A DNA stretch of 64,000 bases from Paraspadella gotoi (taxonomy: Eukaryota > Chaetognatha): contig CM119264.1 of NCBI GenBank assembly GCA_051294375.1, forward strand, positions 24,282,002-24,346,001. Direction: 5' to 3'. A program made the translations under genes and the position numbers. Of this stretch, positions 1 to 13,137 are shown piece by piece (the stretch's first letter is position 1; each line of letters begins with the position of its first letter). The notes below the pieces were generated by a model. That model had not been told where the DNA came from. It worked only from the letters and a program-made list of their open reading frames with translations, and did not search any database.

Positions 1-1347
1 ATCCCGAAATAAAAAAAAAAGACTTGGAATTTTCAATCCTTTAAACGATTATTCTCCTCTCCTTTTTTCCTTTTGCTTCTATTTCTACTTTCTTCCGCTT
101 TTTCTTTTCCTTTCTTCTTCATTCTTTTCTCATCTCCCCATTTTCCTTTTTTACCGCCTTTTCCCACTTTTCACATGGCTTTTCTTAAAACTCGTTGATG
201 ACTTATTTCGCTTGTAATTTCCATCTTCTTTTATTTTATTTCCTCACATCTTAAAAAATCATCAGCATCATTGTCATCCCTAATCTTCATTATCGTTCTC
301 CTAATGAACTTTATCTCAATCTCTATCTTTTTTTCCCATCTTCTCTATTTCTTTCCTTTCCTCCCTTTCCTCCCATTTCCTCCTTTTTTTTCTTTTTTAA
401 TCCGACTTTTTTTTTTTCCTTCGTCGCTCTTTGAACTAACGCGATTCGCCACGATGGACTTTTACTACTTTTCCCATAAAAAGAGGAAGATAATTTAAAA
501 AAAGAAACTATAAAAAAAAAGGAAAAAAAAAATATCGGATTTTTTTCTCCTTGGCTTAAAAAACTGCGAGATTCGACGCGAACCCAAAAGGGGCGAGCTT
601 TAGAAGCCCTTGACTTAGCTTAACCCTAATATTTATTTATTAGAAACCCTTAAAGGCGTCTTCGTCTTGAGCCACGAAAAAGGGCTAAACCTCACGTCAA
701 ACTCGAAAATTCCTCTTTACAGCGTCACAAAAATAGTGAATTGTGAATGGTGAAACCGCGTGACGCAAAATTCACGTCCTATTCGATTCAAAACTTGAAT
801 TTTTCACAATTTTTTTTCTATCAGCTTTTTTTTTTCCGGCGCTAAAATTATGATGAACACGAAAGGAAAAAAAAAATTATCATCCACTCCTTCCAACCTT
901 CTCCACAGCCCACACCACCGACGCCCCCACTCCACCCCACCACCCACCCCCTCTTATCCCCCTCCTTCCCTCGGAATCAATGTTTAGTCTTTCATTCAGT
1001 TTTTGGTTTCACGACGAAAAAGATTTTCATTCGACGTCGCATAATATTTACTCAATTTCATTGACACNNNNNNNNNNNNNNNNNNNNNNNNNGCGTCGAC
1101 GAGCCGCCAGTCGGTTCTCTAAGCCTTTCACTCGATTGAAATCCCCCCTCTCGCTCGCTCTCTCTCTCTTTATCCTCTCGCTCTCGCTCTTATAGTGAAT
1201 GTCTATTTAACAGGAGCACACTCGAGCGTATGAAAAACTCAACCACCTTCGTTTGTACTCACAAGTCACAAACGTAGTCACTCCGACAAACAATCACTTT
1301 CATTTTTGAGCAACCGCGAACGTGAAAAAAAATTTGAGATACATGAC

Positions 1348-1392
<45 letters not shown>

Positions 1393-2210
1393 ACTCGCTC
1401 TCTACCGTGACGAATGAATAAAAAATAAAATAAAAAATTTACCAATTTCATTACTCGTTAAATAGAAATTAACCGCACTGAATTAATCAGGAGTTCAAGT
1501 TTCACAAAAATCGAGACCGAAGCGGTAAAATTTTTTGTTTTATTCCATACGCCAGCGAAGATCTCGCTGATGGGAAAAATCAATGGCGGACAAATAAATA
1601 AACGAATAATTAACGAAAAAATATGTTATAAATAAGTTCGCGTATAAAAATCCTTGGTTCTCGATAGCCGATCTTCTCTAGAAAAACAATTGAATTCGAA
1701 TGACTAATAACGAGGTTTTCGGCCAAAAGAAAGACGAGAGAAGAATCGTGAAAGCAACTAGTGAAAAGCTCTCGTACGCTTAAAATTGAACCGTGGTTCG
1801 TGAATCGGGAAGACTAAAAACGAACCGAGCTGATTAAATAAATTATTTCTGATTAACCAAGCATTTATTTTCTTCGCAAAATTTGCTTCTGTTTAATCGA
1901 TTTTTTTTTTCAAAATACAATCCGGCTAAAAATATATTTTGAAATTAGTTTAAAATTAAATTTGAAATAAAATTGACTGAAAATTAACTTTATTTACTTT
2001 TGCATCAGTTTTTTTTTTCTTCAGATATATAGTTCAAACTTTAAAAGTTATATTTCATTTTTCCGTTAAAGACCAATAAGTTTTTTTTCGTTTTAATCAT
2101 TTTTTTAAAGATAAATAAAAAAATACATTAAAAGCTTATTCTCACCCATTGTTCGCGATTAATTATTTTCAAATCTTTATTCATTTTTCAGATTATTAAA
2201 AAAAGAAAGT
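1..2210. other. Upstream region of the alkaline phosphatase gene
   Basis: No convincing coding exon was seen. The stretch is AT-rich with pyrimidine-rich blocks (60-420 and 880-970), a short CT tract near 1353-1396 and a 25-N gap at 1068-1092. The promoter of the gene that starts at 2211 should lie here, but I could not identify a defensible core element. Confidence 0.5.
1068..1092. other. Assembly gap (25 N)
   Basis: Run of 25 N. The fixed length matches the runs at 36370 and 50121, so it is a placeholder and not a measured distance. Confidence 0.95.
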
Positions 2211-3674
2211 ATGAATCTAATTTTCGCATTAGTCGCGTTTTTTTCAATTCTTCACGGAAACTTAATCTCAGGTTAGCCAATGAAGCTTGAATCAAGCACT
2301 ACTTGATGGATTGGTTGATGCAATCAAATTCGAAATTGATTGGTCCATCCCTCAATTCCTTCAGTGTTCGGTGGCCCCACCGATTTCAACAACGCGATTC
2401 CAGATGACGCCCCTCGCGGTCGATCCGGCTGGATGGAACAGGGCCGTCAGGCTGTGCAGGACTCTTTAGCCAAAAAGCTCAACGTCAACAGGTTTTTCGA
2501 TTGTTAGTATGTTATCAAATGTTATTAAATGTTATTTACGATATCGCGGCTAAGCATAAGAATGCTTCCTTTGTTTTTTTTAATGCATTTCATAAATTAA
2601 ACATATGTAAAATTTAATTACTTAAACAGAGCAAAGAACGTGGTGCTATTTATCGCAGATGGTCTTTCTCTGCCGACAGTTGCAGTCGCCAGAATCTTAA
2701 AAGGTTCAAAATATATAATAAATATACTACAATTATATACATCTTATTAAAACTTAAACTAAATAAAAACCTCTTACCCTAGGTCAACTTCAAAACCTGT
2801 CGGGACCAGAACAAAGTTTAATCTTCGAGAAGTTTCCTTACCTTGCCCTCTCCAAGACTTACCAAGTCGACAAACAGGTGAAAGTGTTGGGGGAATAAGC
2901 AATGGGTGTCGACAAGCTGTTCCGAGACGTCATAAAAATACATAACTTCTGCTCTTCAAATCATAAACAAAAACTAAACAATTTTTGATAAAATGGTTTT
3001 TCATTGTCCTGACTCTAAAGCGACTTTCTTCGTTGAATCGAGTCTTCGGCTAAATCGAATTTCCTATGTAAAAAGCGACTTTTTTTGCCTTTAATTCAGG
3101 AATAAGAAAAATCTGATTATGGCGAAAATATTTTTCTGTATTCGTGTACAACAAAGTCCATTTTATTGATATCAAGGTCCCCGATTCGTCAGGAACGGCG
3201 ACGGCGATTCTTAGCGGCGTAAAGACGAACTACGGACTCATTGGTTTCGATGAAAACGTCAAGTTTAAGTTTTGCTCCTCGGAAAAGGTGAGTTGAAGGG
3301 TAAGGTCTCACTCCGTTCTCTATATTATTTTTCTATGTTTTTCCTGCTGATCTTTACTCGTAGATTAGTAATATTTTGAAACAAATGTTTCTTTGTTTCT
3401 CTTTGTTCCTTTTGTATTTGTTTTTGGTCTCCGTGAAAACCCATTATTTTGAGTTAAGCAGTTTTTTGCTCTCTGTTAGCAGATTTATTTTAGACACCTA
3501 TTCCTTTACTATTTCATTTTATTTCATCCAAGCGTTGTGTTTCATTATTTCCCTTTTTCTCCTCTCTCCATCTCTCTCCTCTCTGCACCTCCTCCTCATC
3601 TTCCTCCCCTCATTTCTCATTCCGCGAAATCTAAAAAAGAAAAGTCATTCATTTCTCATGACCTCTCGGTCGTC

Positions 3675-3717
<43 letters not shown>

Positions 3718-5645
3718 GGCCAGCCATATTTTGTCCATTCTATACCATTGTTCTTCTGTTCCCCCCCGTTTTTCAGTCTGACCACCGCGTTGCGTCTTTT
3801 CTGACCCGCGGGTCACGCGCCGGGAAACGCGCGGGAGTGGTGACGACGACGAGAGTGACGCACGCGACGCCAGCGTCGGCCTACGCCCACTCCGCCTCTC
3901 GATACTGGGAGAGGTGAGTTCTGGTTGGGAGAGTTTAAAGGGGAATTGGTAAGTCGTAAGAGAAAATCTTGAATGGTAAAATCCAGTTTAAAATATACCC
4001 ATAAGTTTAAAAAGTCTAACTTTAAAAGGGTAATTGGGTAAGAACCGTCAAAATGTGTCGACGAACAGTTAAAGTAAGGTAAAACTTTAAAAAAAGTAGG
4101 CATTTCGATTAGCTTGTCCAAAATGTTCGAAAAAGTAATTTTAAAATCCTTTTCCACCAACTATTTAGACGTTTCCTCTCGTTTATATCCGAAATAACAA
4201 TATCCGATTGAAACGAACCCAAAAATATAAAAATTCAAATCTCAGGTTGAAAGCGGGGATTGCAGTGGGAATTTTATTGCGATCGATTTAATACTCAAAA
4301 ACTCGGTTTAGCATCGAGTCAGTTTAAAGAAATCGATTCTCGATCGGAGGATTTTATTTAGCGAAGAAAACGCGTGGTTCCGCCATCGAAAGGTCTTTCC
4401 AATAAAACCGCTTTATATTCCCGAATTTCTTATATGAACCCTTTCGTCGACGGGAGACGGAATTCGTGGTCGCGACGAAATCGCGCGCGAAAACACGATG
4501 TGGATATTTCACGTTTTTGGATTTGCTTTGAAAAGGAGATTGTTCAAGATAGTTGTTTTTGCTTTTAAAAGCAGATTTTGAGACTGTATTGTGAACGGTT
4601 TTTAAAAGCAGATTTTTGAAAAGGTTTTTGGATTGGCTTTTAAAAGCTCACTTTTAAAATAGTTATGCTTTGTGAGGACGTGCATTATTTCTACCGAAAA
4701 GCTAAATTAGCTAAAAATGGATTCTATCTCTCTCTCTGTTTTTCTATCTCTCCATCTCTATCTCTCTATCTTTCTGAGTTTTTCACACATCACTCTGGTT
4801 GGTTTTGCGCTCTCTCTCTCTCTCTAATTGGAGTATGGAGGGCCAAAAGTTAGTCCTTATTTGACGACGTTTGTGTAAAGGGAACCAATAACCGATATCC
4901 ATGCCCGGTGGCAACCAGGATCTCTTTTTTCCTTCTTTCTTTCCCTCTCTATATATTATATTTTATTTTTCATCTAAGACTATATAGTAGTATTATCATT
5001 GCGAGGTTTTTGATAAGTGTTTTGCGAATTAGTATTTAACGTTTTTCTGCGTCATAATAACAAGTTAACAATCATGTCTCCTTCTCCACCGATCCCGTCC
5101 TTTCTCCCTCAACCCCCCCCCTCAGATTGTGGGTCAGAAAGACAGCTGGGAGTACCGCCATCTTCCGCGGAATCGGGGACACGGACGGCAACTGCACCGA
5201 CATCGCGCAGCAGCTCGTCGAGAATGACCACGGGATCGACCTTATCATGGGCGGAGGTTAGTAGGGGGTTGTTCGGCGGGATGGGGTAGAGTAGAAAAGG
5301 GTGCGTTGACGGGAGAGGAATAGGATATCTGTATGAAAACAACTGAGAGAAAAGGCATTTAATTTTTTTTCACCAAAAAGTTGAGAAATGTGTCACTCGA
5401 AAGGTGCGCCGAGTCACGTGTCACGGTTGAATCTGTTTTGAAAGGAGAAATAAAATAGAACCTCGGAGGTCACGCGTCCTAAGCGAGGAAGGTCGTGAAT
5501 CCAACCCAGTCGCTCTAACGCGGTCCCGTCACGACCCGAGACGGAAGGGAACACAAACATCTCCCGGATGTCATTAATTCTACGGCGAAAAATAATTCAT
5601 CGCTTGAATTAAAAGCCATTAGGGAGACAGAAAAGAAGCATTTCT

Positions 5646-5679
<34 letters not shown>

Positions 5680-8600
5680 GTATGCCATCGTCGCTCCTAT
5701 TTTTCACCGCATCTCTCCAGAGATTCTCTTTAATTAATATCGTCCGACTTTGTTTTTTTTTTCTGTTTTTTCTTTTTTTCTGTTTTTGTTGTTGTTTTCC
5801 TTGGCATTCTCCCCCGTGGCTATCGCTCCTCGGTCATCCCCCATTTTTTTATTCGCAGGAAGACGCGACTCAATAAGAAGCTTTTCTGGTCTGTCTTCAA
5901 TTTTCTCCTTTCTTTATATTTCCTTCCTTAATAGTTAATTTGTATCTTTTTCCTTCCATTGTATTTTTCTAAATTATTTTTTTTGTAAACGTTTTCGTTT
6001 CCTTCCTTCCTTCCTTCCTTCCTTCCTTCCTTCCTTCCTTCCTTCCTTCCTTCCTTCCTTCCTTGCTTTTCCATTTCTTTCCATCTGCTTCGTTTCCCTT
6101 TACTTCATTCCTTATTCTTTTCTTCTTCTTTACACATCTCCTGTTCTCCCTTTATTCTTTTCCCACATTTAATCGATCCTTCTCCTGTTCCCATCTCTCC
6201 CATCCCACGCCACAATGTCCAGGACGCCAAAACTTCCTCCCCACCGCTTCGCCGGATCCGGTCGACGCCGCCGCAAAAGGAAAGCGACCGGACGGACGCG
6301 ACATGTCGAGCGAGTGGCGCCTGAAACAGGAGAGCGCCCGGAAGAAGCACGCCGTCCTCTGGAACAAGGAGCAGTTGGACAACCTGGACGAAGACGTCGA
6401 CAAAGTGTTGGGACTCTTCGCTCCGAGCCACATACCGTTTGAAGGAGAGAGGGATAAGGCGAAAGGCGAGTCCGTTTTGTCTCTTTGTCTATGAAATTGG
6501 TACAACCGATGTAAAAATTATCCATTCATTCAATAAATAAGATATCTTGCCCGTGACTTTGAACAGGCTTAGGTGGGAATGTCAGTATGTCAGTTTCAGT
6601 CTGTCAGTGTTAGTTTGTCACTCTGAATCTTGTCTAAGTTCCTCAGTCTCAGGCCGTCAGTCTGTCCATCATTTCAAGTCGGTCTGTCCGTCTCAGTTGG
6701 CCAATAACCACTTTAAAGTATTCAACTCCCCTTCCAGTTCCGTCTTTGGCCGAAATGACGGAGAAGGCCATCAAAGTCCTGAGCAGAAAATCTGAGGGAT
6801 TCTTTCTGCTGGTGGAGGCGGGAAGGATCGACCACGGTCACCACAACGGGAAGGCGAGGCAGGCGCTGGAGGAAACTCTCGGCCTGGACGAGGGTGAGTG
6901 CCTGTTGTGTCAGGCGATGGATGAGGACGAGTTGCTGTTGCGACAGGTAATGGATGAGGTGAGTTGCTGTTGTGCCAGGCGATGGATGAGGACGAGTTGC
7001 TGTTGTCAGGTAATGGATGAGGTGAGTTGCTGTTGTGTCATGCGATGGATTAGCAAGAAGTTACATTGTGGTAATGTGGAATATTTCGGTGCCGACCACC
7101 GTTTCTGGAGGATTCATTAGGTTGTTTTAGTTCAACTCGCTGATGTGAAAAGCAAAACTAAGCATTAAAGAGTCAATTATCATATTTTCTTTATATTTTG
7201 TAAATTTCACTTAATCTATAAATCATTTAGCTTAGAAAAAAAAGTAAGATAACATCTTTCTCTGAGTTAAATAACTTAAGTAATTTTTTTTAAAAACAGA
7301 TTTAATTTCTCATTGTTTCTTTCTCTCTCTCTTATCTTCTTAATTACGCCTTCAGGAATTTAATCTTGGCAATAATTATAGAGAAAATGACAAAAAAGTT
7401 TTTTTTTCCTCGCCATATAAAATTTAAAAAAAACACAATTTTTATTCGTCGTCCTATTCAAAGAATTAGAAGTCAGAATCGATTTTCGAAATCGTCACGT
7501 GATTTTCACACTCGAATGACTCGGGATCATTTTTCGGTCGATTTACTTCAATCATATATCGATTTCATATCGAAAAAAAGATCTAGAGCGTTGACACTTA
7601 GTTGATGAGGCACGAGATTGAGCTAAGTCTTGGCACTCCGGTACCGATTCTGTCGCTATTTTTAGGTCAATGGACAAGAGCGAATTGACCCGACTGAGAA
7701 ATTTTAGACACTAAGTCAGTCGTTACAAATTTTGAAGTTTTTGCTTATTAGTTTCTGAAGAAATAAATATTTAGTTGGTAGCATCCGTGATTAATCGGAT
7801 TAAGAAGAAATTGGAGTCGGAGATAAGCAAATGATGAACTCCCAAATCGAGTGTAAAGGTGACGGACGATGAAAATTTGCCACTCCCGTCTCGATCAGTA
7901 TCGGTATTTGATGATTAGTTTAAAAAACCCACTGCTACTGGGAGATCGTTGTGGGCGATGCTCCGTCACCCAGCAGCTTCTTGGTTAATTTCTCAACTGT
8001 TCTTTTATCTCGATCTTAAAAAACGTTTTTTTCCTCCGCAGCCGTGAATTCGGCGCTGCGGTCGACGAATCCCGATGAGACTCTCGTCATCGTGACTTCG
8101 GATCACAGCCACGTCTTCGCTTTCGGTGGATATCCGCAGAGAAGTGAGGACATTCGGATATGAGAGGCGTTGGGAGGGGGATGGAAGTTGTGGCATTATT
8201 TAAAAAGAGAATTCCTTGGGGTAAATCATTAGGAGTTGATGAAAGGATAAAAGGGTAAATGATGAATGAGACAAGAGAGAGAATAACTATTTTCATCGGA
8301 AAGAAAAGGAGTAAAGAAGAAAGAGAATAAAAAGTTGGTCGAGTGGTTGATTGTTGTGGTGGTTGCTGCGATTTGCAGTCTCATCCAACATTTGACTTGT
8401 AAAATAACGAATTAAACGCGGTAATGCCTAATAATTATAGTATATAACTCATACCTTTATTAATCAAATCACAGCACTTCATAAAACCGTACCCCTCAAA
8501 AAATATATTAATGAAAACTACCCGAATCCGAAATTTAAAGACTTATAAGCTGGCATTTCTTCACTATTGTATAATATTGTATGTACCCTCCCCAACACCT

Positions 8601-9760
8601 TTCCTCCAAACGACAGATAATCCCATCTACGGTTTCGACAATCAACAGATAGGCACCGACGATCTCACCTACACTCCGTTGCTATACGGGAACGGTCCCG
8701 GGTTCAAGACCCGACGCAACCTCACCATAGAAGACGTCAGCGCCTTCAACTACAAGCAGGACGCTGCGGTTCCGACGAGATCGGAGACCCACGGCGGGGA
8801 GGACGTTCCGATTTACGCCACGGGTGAAGAGATGCTGGGGGGGAGGGTTTATTTCTTTTATTTCTTTTGTTTCAATAGAGCTACAGAACCTGGCCCTTTT
8901 ATGACCTCAGCACTTTGCCATTTCTTTTCTTTTCTTTTCTTTTCTTTTCTTTTCTTTTCTTTTCTTTTCTTTTCTTTTCTTTTCTTTTCTTTTCTTTTCT
9001 TTTCTTTTCTTTTCTTTTCTTTTCTTTTCTTTTCTTTTCTTTTCTTTTCTTTTCTTTTCTTTTCTTTTTCTTTACCCTTTCTTTATCTTTCTCTCTCTTG
9101 TTTTGAGTCTTTTTTTCTCCATCGCTCGGCCCTTTATAAATTATACTCTCACTACTCGACGACTCTCACGGGTCATCTTTACGCTTTCCCTTCTGTCTTT
9201 TACCCTATTTGTCCCTCGGCTCTTATATTTACACATCTTCCTGTTTCTGTGCTCTTCTGTTTTTCTATCTTTCTCTTCTGCCCGCCTGAATAAATTTTTT
9301 TTTCTCATTATTCATAAACACGGCAAGCGAATGCATTTTTCTGTTTCTCTAGTAGCCTTCATTTCATTTCTGTTTCTCTAGTAGCCTTCATTTCATTTCT
9401 GTTTCTCTAGTAGCCTTCATTTCATTTCTGTTTCTCTTGTAGCCTTCATTTCATTTCCTTGACGCTCCAATGGAGAGTCTCCAACCCCCTCAGCTCATTC
9501 TTTCTCCACTCAATACTTTCTCAACGCCGCCTCCCAACTTTCAAACAGGTCCCTTTGCTCATTTGTTCTCCGGCGTCGTGGAACAGAACTTCGTCGCCCA
9601 CGCGATTCTCTTCGCTTCCTGCGTCGCCGACTTTGGCGAGGGCGCCGACCACTGCCCGCCGGCGTCGATCGCTTCGAAGTTGGCGGCGCCGTCCAAGGCG
9701 ATCGTCGCGGCGGCGACGACGACAGCGGCGGCGATTTTGCTCGCCGGGCGACGACGATGA
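2211..9760 (+). CDS. ALP: Alkaline phosphatase (12 exons, about 551 aa, complete)
   Basis: Zinc/magnesium phosphomonoesterase, probably GPI-anchored on the outer membrane face. Exons, all phase-consistent: 2211-2271, 2365-2491, 2630-2703, 2783-2877, 3177-3287, 3777-3913, 5126-5256, 6223-6465, 6738-6893, 8042-8143, 8617-8823, 9549-9760. The start ATG opens a 20-residue signal peptide ([16 protein letters not shown]). Family signatures in order: VVLFIADG with metal ligand D73; [10 protein letters not shown] with the expected nucleophile S123; [13 protein letters not shown] with substrate-binding R182; [11 protein letters not shown] (E353, D358, H362); TSDHSH (D399, H400); HGGEDV (H471). The length matches animal enzymes of 520-560 aa. 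The last 22 residues are Ala-rich and hydrophobic and end in RRR, unusual but compatible with a GPI signal. Intron 8 is GC-AG. The usual GDGMG around the first metal ligand reads ADGLS here. The product is secure from motif order; the substrate in vivo is unknown. Confidence 0.94.
3677..3717 (+). repeat. CT microsatellite in alkaline phosphatase intron 5
   Basis: About 20 CT dinucleotides, lying 60 bases before the acceptor of the exon at 3777. It may extend the polypyrimidine tract. Confidence 0.9.
5998..6064 (+). repeat. TTCC tetranucleotide microsatellite
   Basis: About 16 uninterrupted TTCC units in intron 7 of the alkaline phosphatase gene. Confidence 0.97.
6894..7053 (+). repeat. 63-65 bp minisatellite carrying splice-donor copies
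   Basis: Starts exactly at the donor of the exon ending at 6893. GTGAGT recurs at 6894, 6959 and 7022, each followed by a GTTGCTGTTGTG-like segment and a CAGGCGATGG block. A third partial unit ends near 7053. Confidence 0.85.
8921..9066 (+). repeat. TTTTC pentanucleotide microsatellite
   Basis: About 29 nearly perfect TTTTC units in the last intron of the alkaline phosphatase gene. Confidence 0.97.
9336..9458 (+). repeat. 29 bp tandem repeat with acceptor-like units
   Basis: Four copies at an exact 29-base period, each containing TTTCTGTTTCTCTAG (last copy CTTG). It lies upstream of the true last acceptor at 9548. Confidence 0.9.
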
Positions 9761-10270
9761 CGACGACGATGAGAAGAACGACGATGGCATTTTTGTTTCT
9801 TTGTGAAAATTACTCGAAATTACTTAGTAAATTTTTTCTTTCTTTTTCGTTTCTTTGGAATTTGAGATGAGAAAAGTTTTCTTTGTCTTCAAAACGATTT
9901 TTTTAATGAAAAAAAAATTGGTTTCGTAAACAAAGAAAACTTTTCCTATTTAAATTACCTAATTTTTAAGAAGCGAGTGCGTCGGAATCTCATAAAAATA
10001 ATCTATTTTATTACTCATTAGGTTCAAATTGTCAATTTTCATAAAATATCTTACGCATGTAAAAAACATTTTCACCTTTGCTACTCACTATGATAACAAT
10101 AATAAACATTCTCGTATTATTGAATTTGCTAGTTTGACTATCGAATTTTTGCTGTTCTTTCATTTTACTTCTTGTAAGTATTGTACTAATACTATATTGT
10201 ATAATAACTGTAATAGCAACAGTTTTTGCATTAGACATTTTTTTTCTTCGTACCTGTTTAACTGTTTATC

Positions 10271-10276
10271 AATAAA
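10271..10276 (+). terminator. Candidate polyadenylation signal of alkaline phosphatase
   Basis: AATAAA about 510 bases after the stop codon at 9758-9760. A match this short in AT-rich DNA is weak evidence by itself. Confidence 0.35.
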
Positions 10277-10426
10277 ACATGTGACCTTTTCGTCGTGAAT
10301 ATATTTTTTTTTCTTTCCAAAATCTTCAAAGTGAATTCGTAATTAAAATTCTCTCGGTTCTTCTGGGAGCAAAAAAAGTACATGGATTTACCAAGACAAC
10401 GTGTGAAGCATTGGGAAGAGAGAGAG

Positions 10427-10518
<92 letters not shown>

Positions 10519-13127
10519 AAGATTCAGGGATACTTATCAAAGATATTGGGAATATATAGATAAATTAGAGATCAAACTTATTCAGCTAATTGCTTGATAC
10601 AACTTGGTATGACAACAGAAAATTTAAAACAGAATTAAACTTATCAATATCATCTAGACAAATTGAAAAGACAGATAAATTCGTCTGCTTCTCATTTCCT
10701 GATGCTCTTCCTTTTCTCCTTTGGTATTTTAAAATACTACGTTTGGTTCGCGCAAATTGTTAGCAAAAAAACGTTTACGGTAAAGAGACTTTTTTGTGCT
10801 CAAAATACTGAAAGAGCGTGTAATTAGCTTGGTGGTCGTCTTTTTCCACAGCCTTTTGTTGTAACGAATGAGATCGAGGTAAAAAAACAAAAGTGAACAA
10901 CCGTTTTTTACACAAAGAGGAGGGGGAGAAAGTGAGGGGAAAGGGAGAAAGAAGGAAAGAGCGGGAGGGAGAGCGAGAGAGCCGTCGTCTGATTACCTCC
11001 TTTCACGTGGCCCCCCATTTAGAGACGAAGGAAAGACAAAAGATTCAAAACTTTTTCGTATTTAAAACTTTTTCTTTAAAAAATTGACAACGAAAACCGC
11101 TCGATCTTTCAAACAAACTTTTTCAAATGTTTCCATGTAGGTCGCTTCAGTACTAAAACCGTTGAAATTTGAAATTTGAAATTTCTAGATTCACAAAAAA
11201 ATTAAAACACGAATGACAAAAAACCAGAAAAAAAAACACAGAAAAACAATAACAGGAAAAAAAAAACAACAAAATATGTCCCTCGTCGGTTTTCCGTCGC
11301 TCAGTTTACGTTCGTCACGCTTTAACCCCGGTTCCATCCTTTCTCTTTGACGCGTTTCCCTCGAGAATGCCACGTCGCGACGTCACCTCATACCTCGTCA
11401 TGATTCGCCGTACCATTCCATGCTACGCTACGCCACGCCGCGCCATTCTCGATAGAATCCCAAACTTGGCAGGGAAGGTTCGGAGTTCGCGCCCGAGTCG
11501 AAACGAGTTAGACCGCGTGACGTGGGATGAATACGAGAGACGTTGTCTCGTCCCCGTTTCGTACAAATGATAGAAAGATAGAACTTTTATAATTGAATCA
11601 GCGGAAAAATTATTATTCCTCAACGTACTATAGTTGATACCAATTAACTTTATTTTGTAAATTGAATGGTGAGCGAAAATAACTTCATCTTGTCATTGTT
11701 GATAAAGTAACGTTACGGTTGAAGATCGTTTTTATACGCACTCACATACGAATCTGCAAACGAATGAACAAACGAACGACAAATACGCAAACGCCTTTCA
11801 GATGTCTTATTTTATTCAAAATTTCTAAAAGATACATTACGTTCGCGGTTTAATGTACATTGTACAATTGTGTAGCAAAATATTTTGTGGTTCATTTAAA
11901 ATGAGCTTAAGTTCTTCAATCTCATTTACATATATATCGTTGCAGTTTCGCTACGGTTTTTCATTGAAGTCTTAATTTATTATTTTGGGAATACTTTTCA
12001 TAGGGTTTATTAACAATTTACATACCGGTAAATTCTAAACAAAGTACGAAACTATCTAAATTCTTATTTCTGCTTAGACAGCTTACCTAGAGAGAAGCGG
12101 ATCCCTGTTTAAACATTAAAAACTTATAAAAAAACATTTATTCTAAAACTCCTTTTTTCCCTCCCCCCGCGGTTATTTAAAAGAATAAAATTCGAACCAT
12201 TTAACGAAATCCTTTCCTCCATTTTTTTCCCGCCCAGCGAATCAGAGGGAGAGAGACAAGAACAACAAAAAAAGTGTTTCATATTTGTGGCAAACATTAA
12301 ATCGGCGGCGTCTCTCCGAGTAGACTTTTGTTTTGAACGGGGAAAAACTATTTTTCATTTCGTCCGCTTGAGGGAGGCGGTGTAGGGGAGGGGGCGGTGT
12401 AGGGTTGGTGTTTGGGTAGGGTAGGGTTTGTGCAGGGTTTGTTGGCTTTGCGACGGTAATGAAATGGCGAGCGGTGTGGCGATGGAGTTGAGAATCGTGG
12501 GAACGTGTTGAGAGATCAGGCGACGATGGAAAACTGGCGGTGGGTTAGCGGGATGGATTGGTAGCAATGGATGAAAGGATCGTGTGGCAACGGAAGACTG
12601 GCCTTGGTTGGCAACACAATTGATGATCGGATGGCAGGAGATCGAGTGGCAATGTATAATGAGATATCAGGTGGATGAATGAAAGAAGAATGTGGGAGGA
12701 AACGATGAGAGAAGCGAAGCTGAGGCAACGATAACCATCGTTTGAAAATAAAAATGGCTGAAGCGTTTTTTTGATTGAAGACCAAGATATACATTCTTTG
12801 GTGATGGCGATTTTCTCGGTGATAGTCGACGGTGCGTGGCGATGAATGGGTGACAATGAATCGTGTCTATGAATTATAATTTTGAGAAACGATGACTAAT
12901 GACAGTCATTTACGAATGAATGAGGAATGACAAAGAGGGCCAATTGGCCAATCCGAATCCAGGTGATGAAAAAGTGAATATTCTTTTTTTTTTAAAGAAA
13001 AGGCAAGAGAAGCGAATGGGGTTTTAAGTGGTGAGAGTATAAGGAGCGTCGACGGCAGCGGCTGGAGCGTCAGCGGCTGCAGGGGCGACGACGGCTGCAT
13101 GGAGCAACTAATGGAATCGGCGCTGGC

Positions 13128-13137
13128 NNNNNNNNNN
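13128..13137. other. Assembly gap (10 N)
   Basis: Run of 10 N, a different length from the three 25-N gaps, so it probably came from a different scaffolding step. Confidence 0.95.

Noticed and set aside
5859-5889. Possible small exon in the alkaline phosphatase gene (GAAGACGCGAC after GCAG)
   Set aside because: The exon ending at 5256 joins directly to 6223, giving the family sequence GGGRQNF. The candidate has no good donor and would disrupt it.
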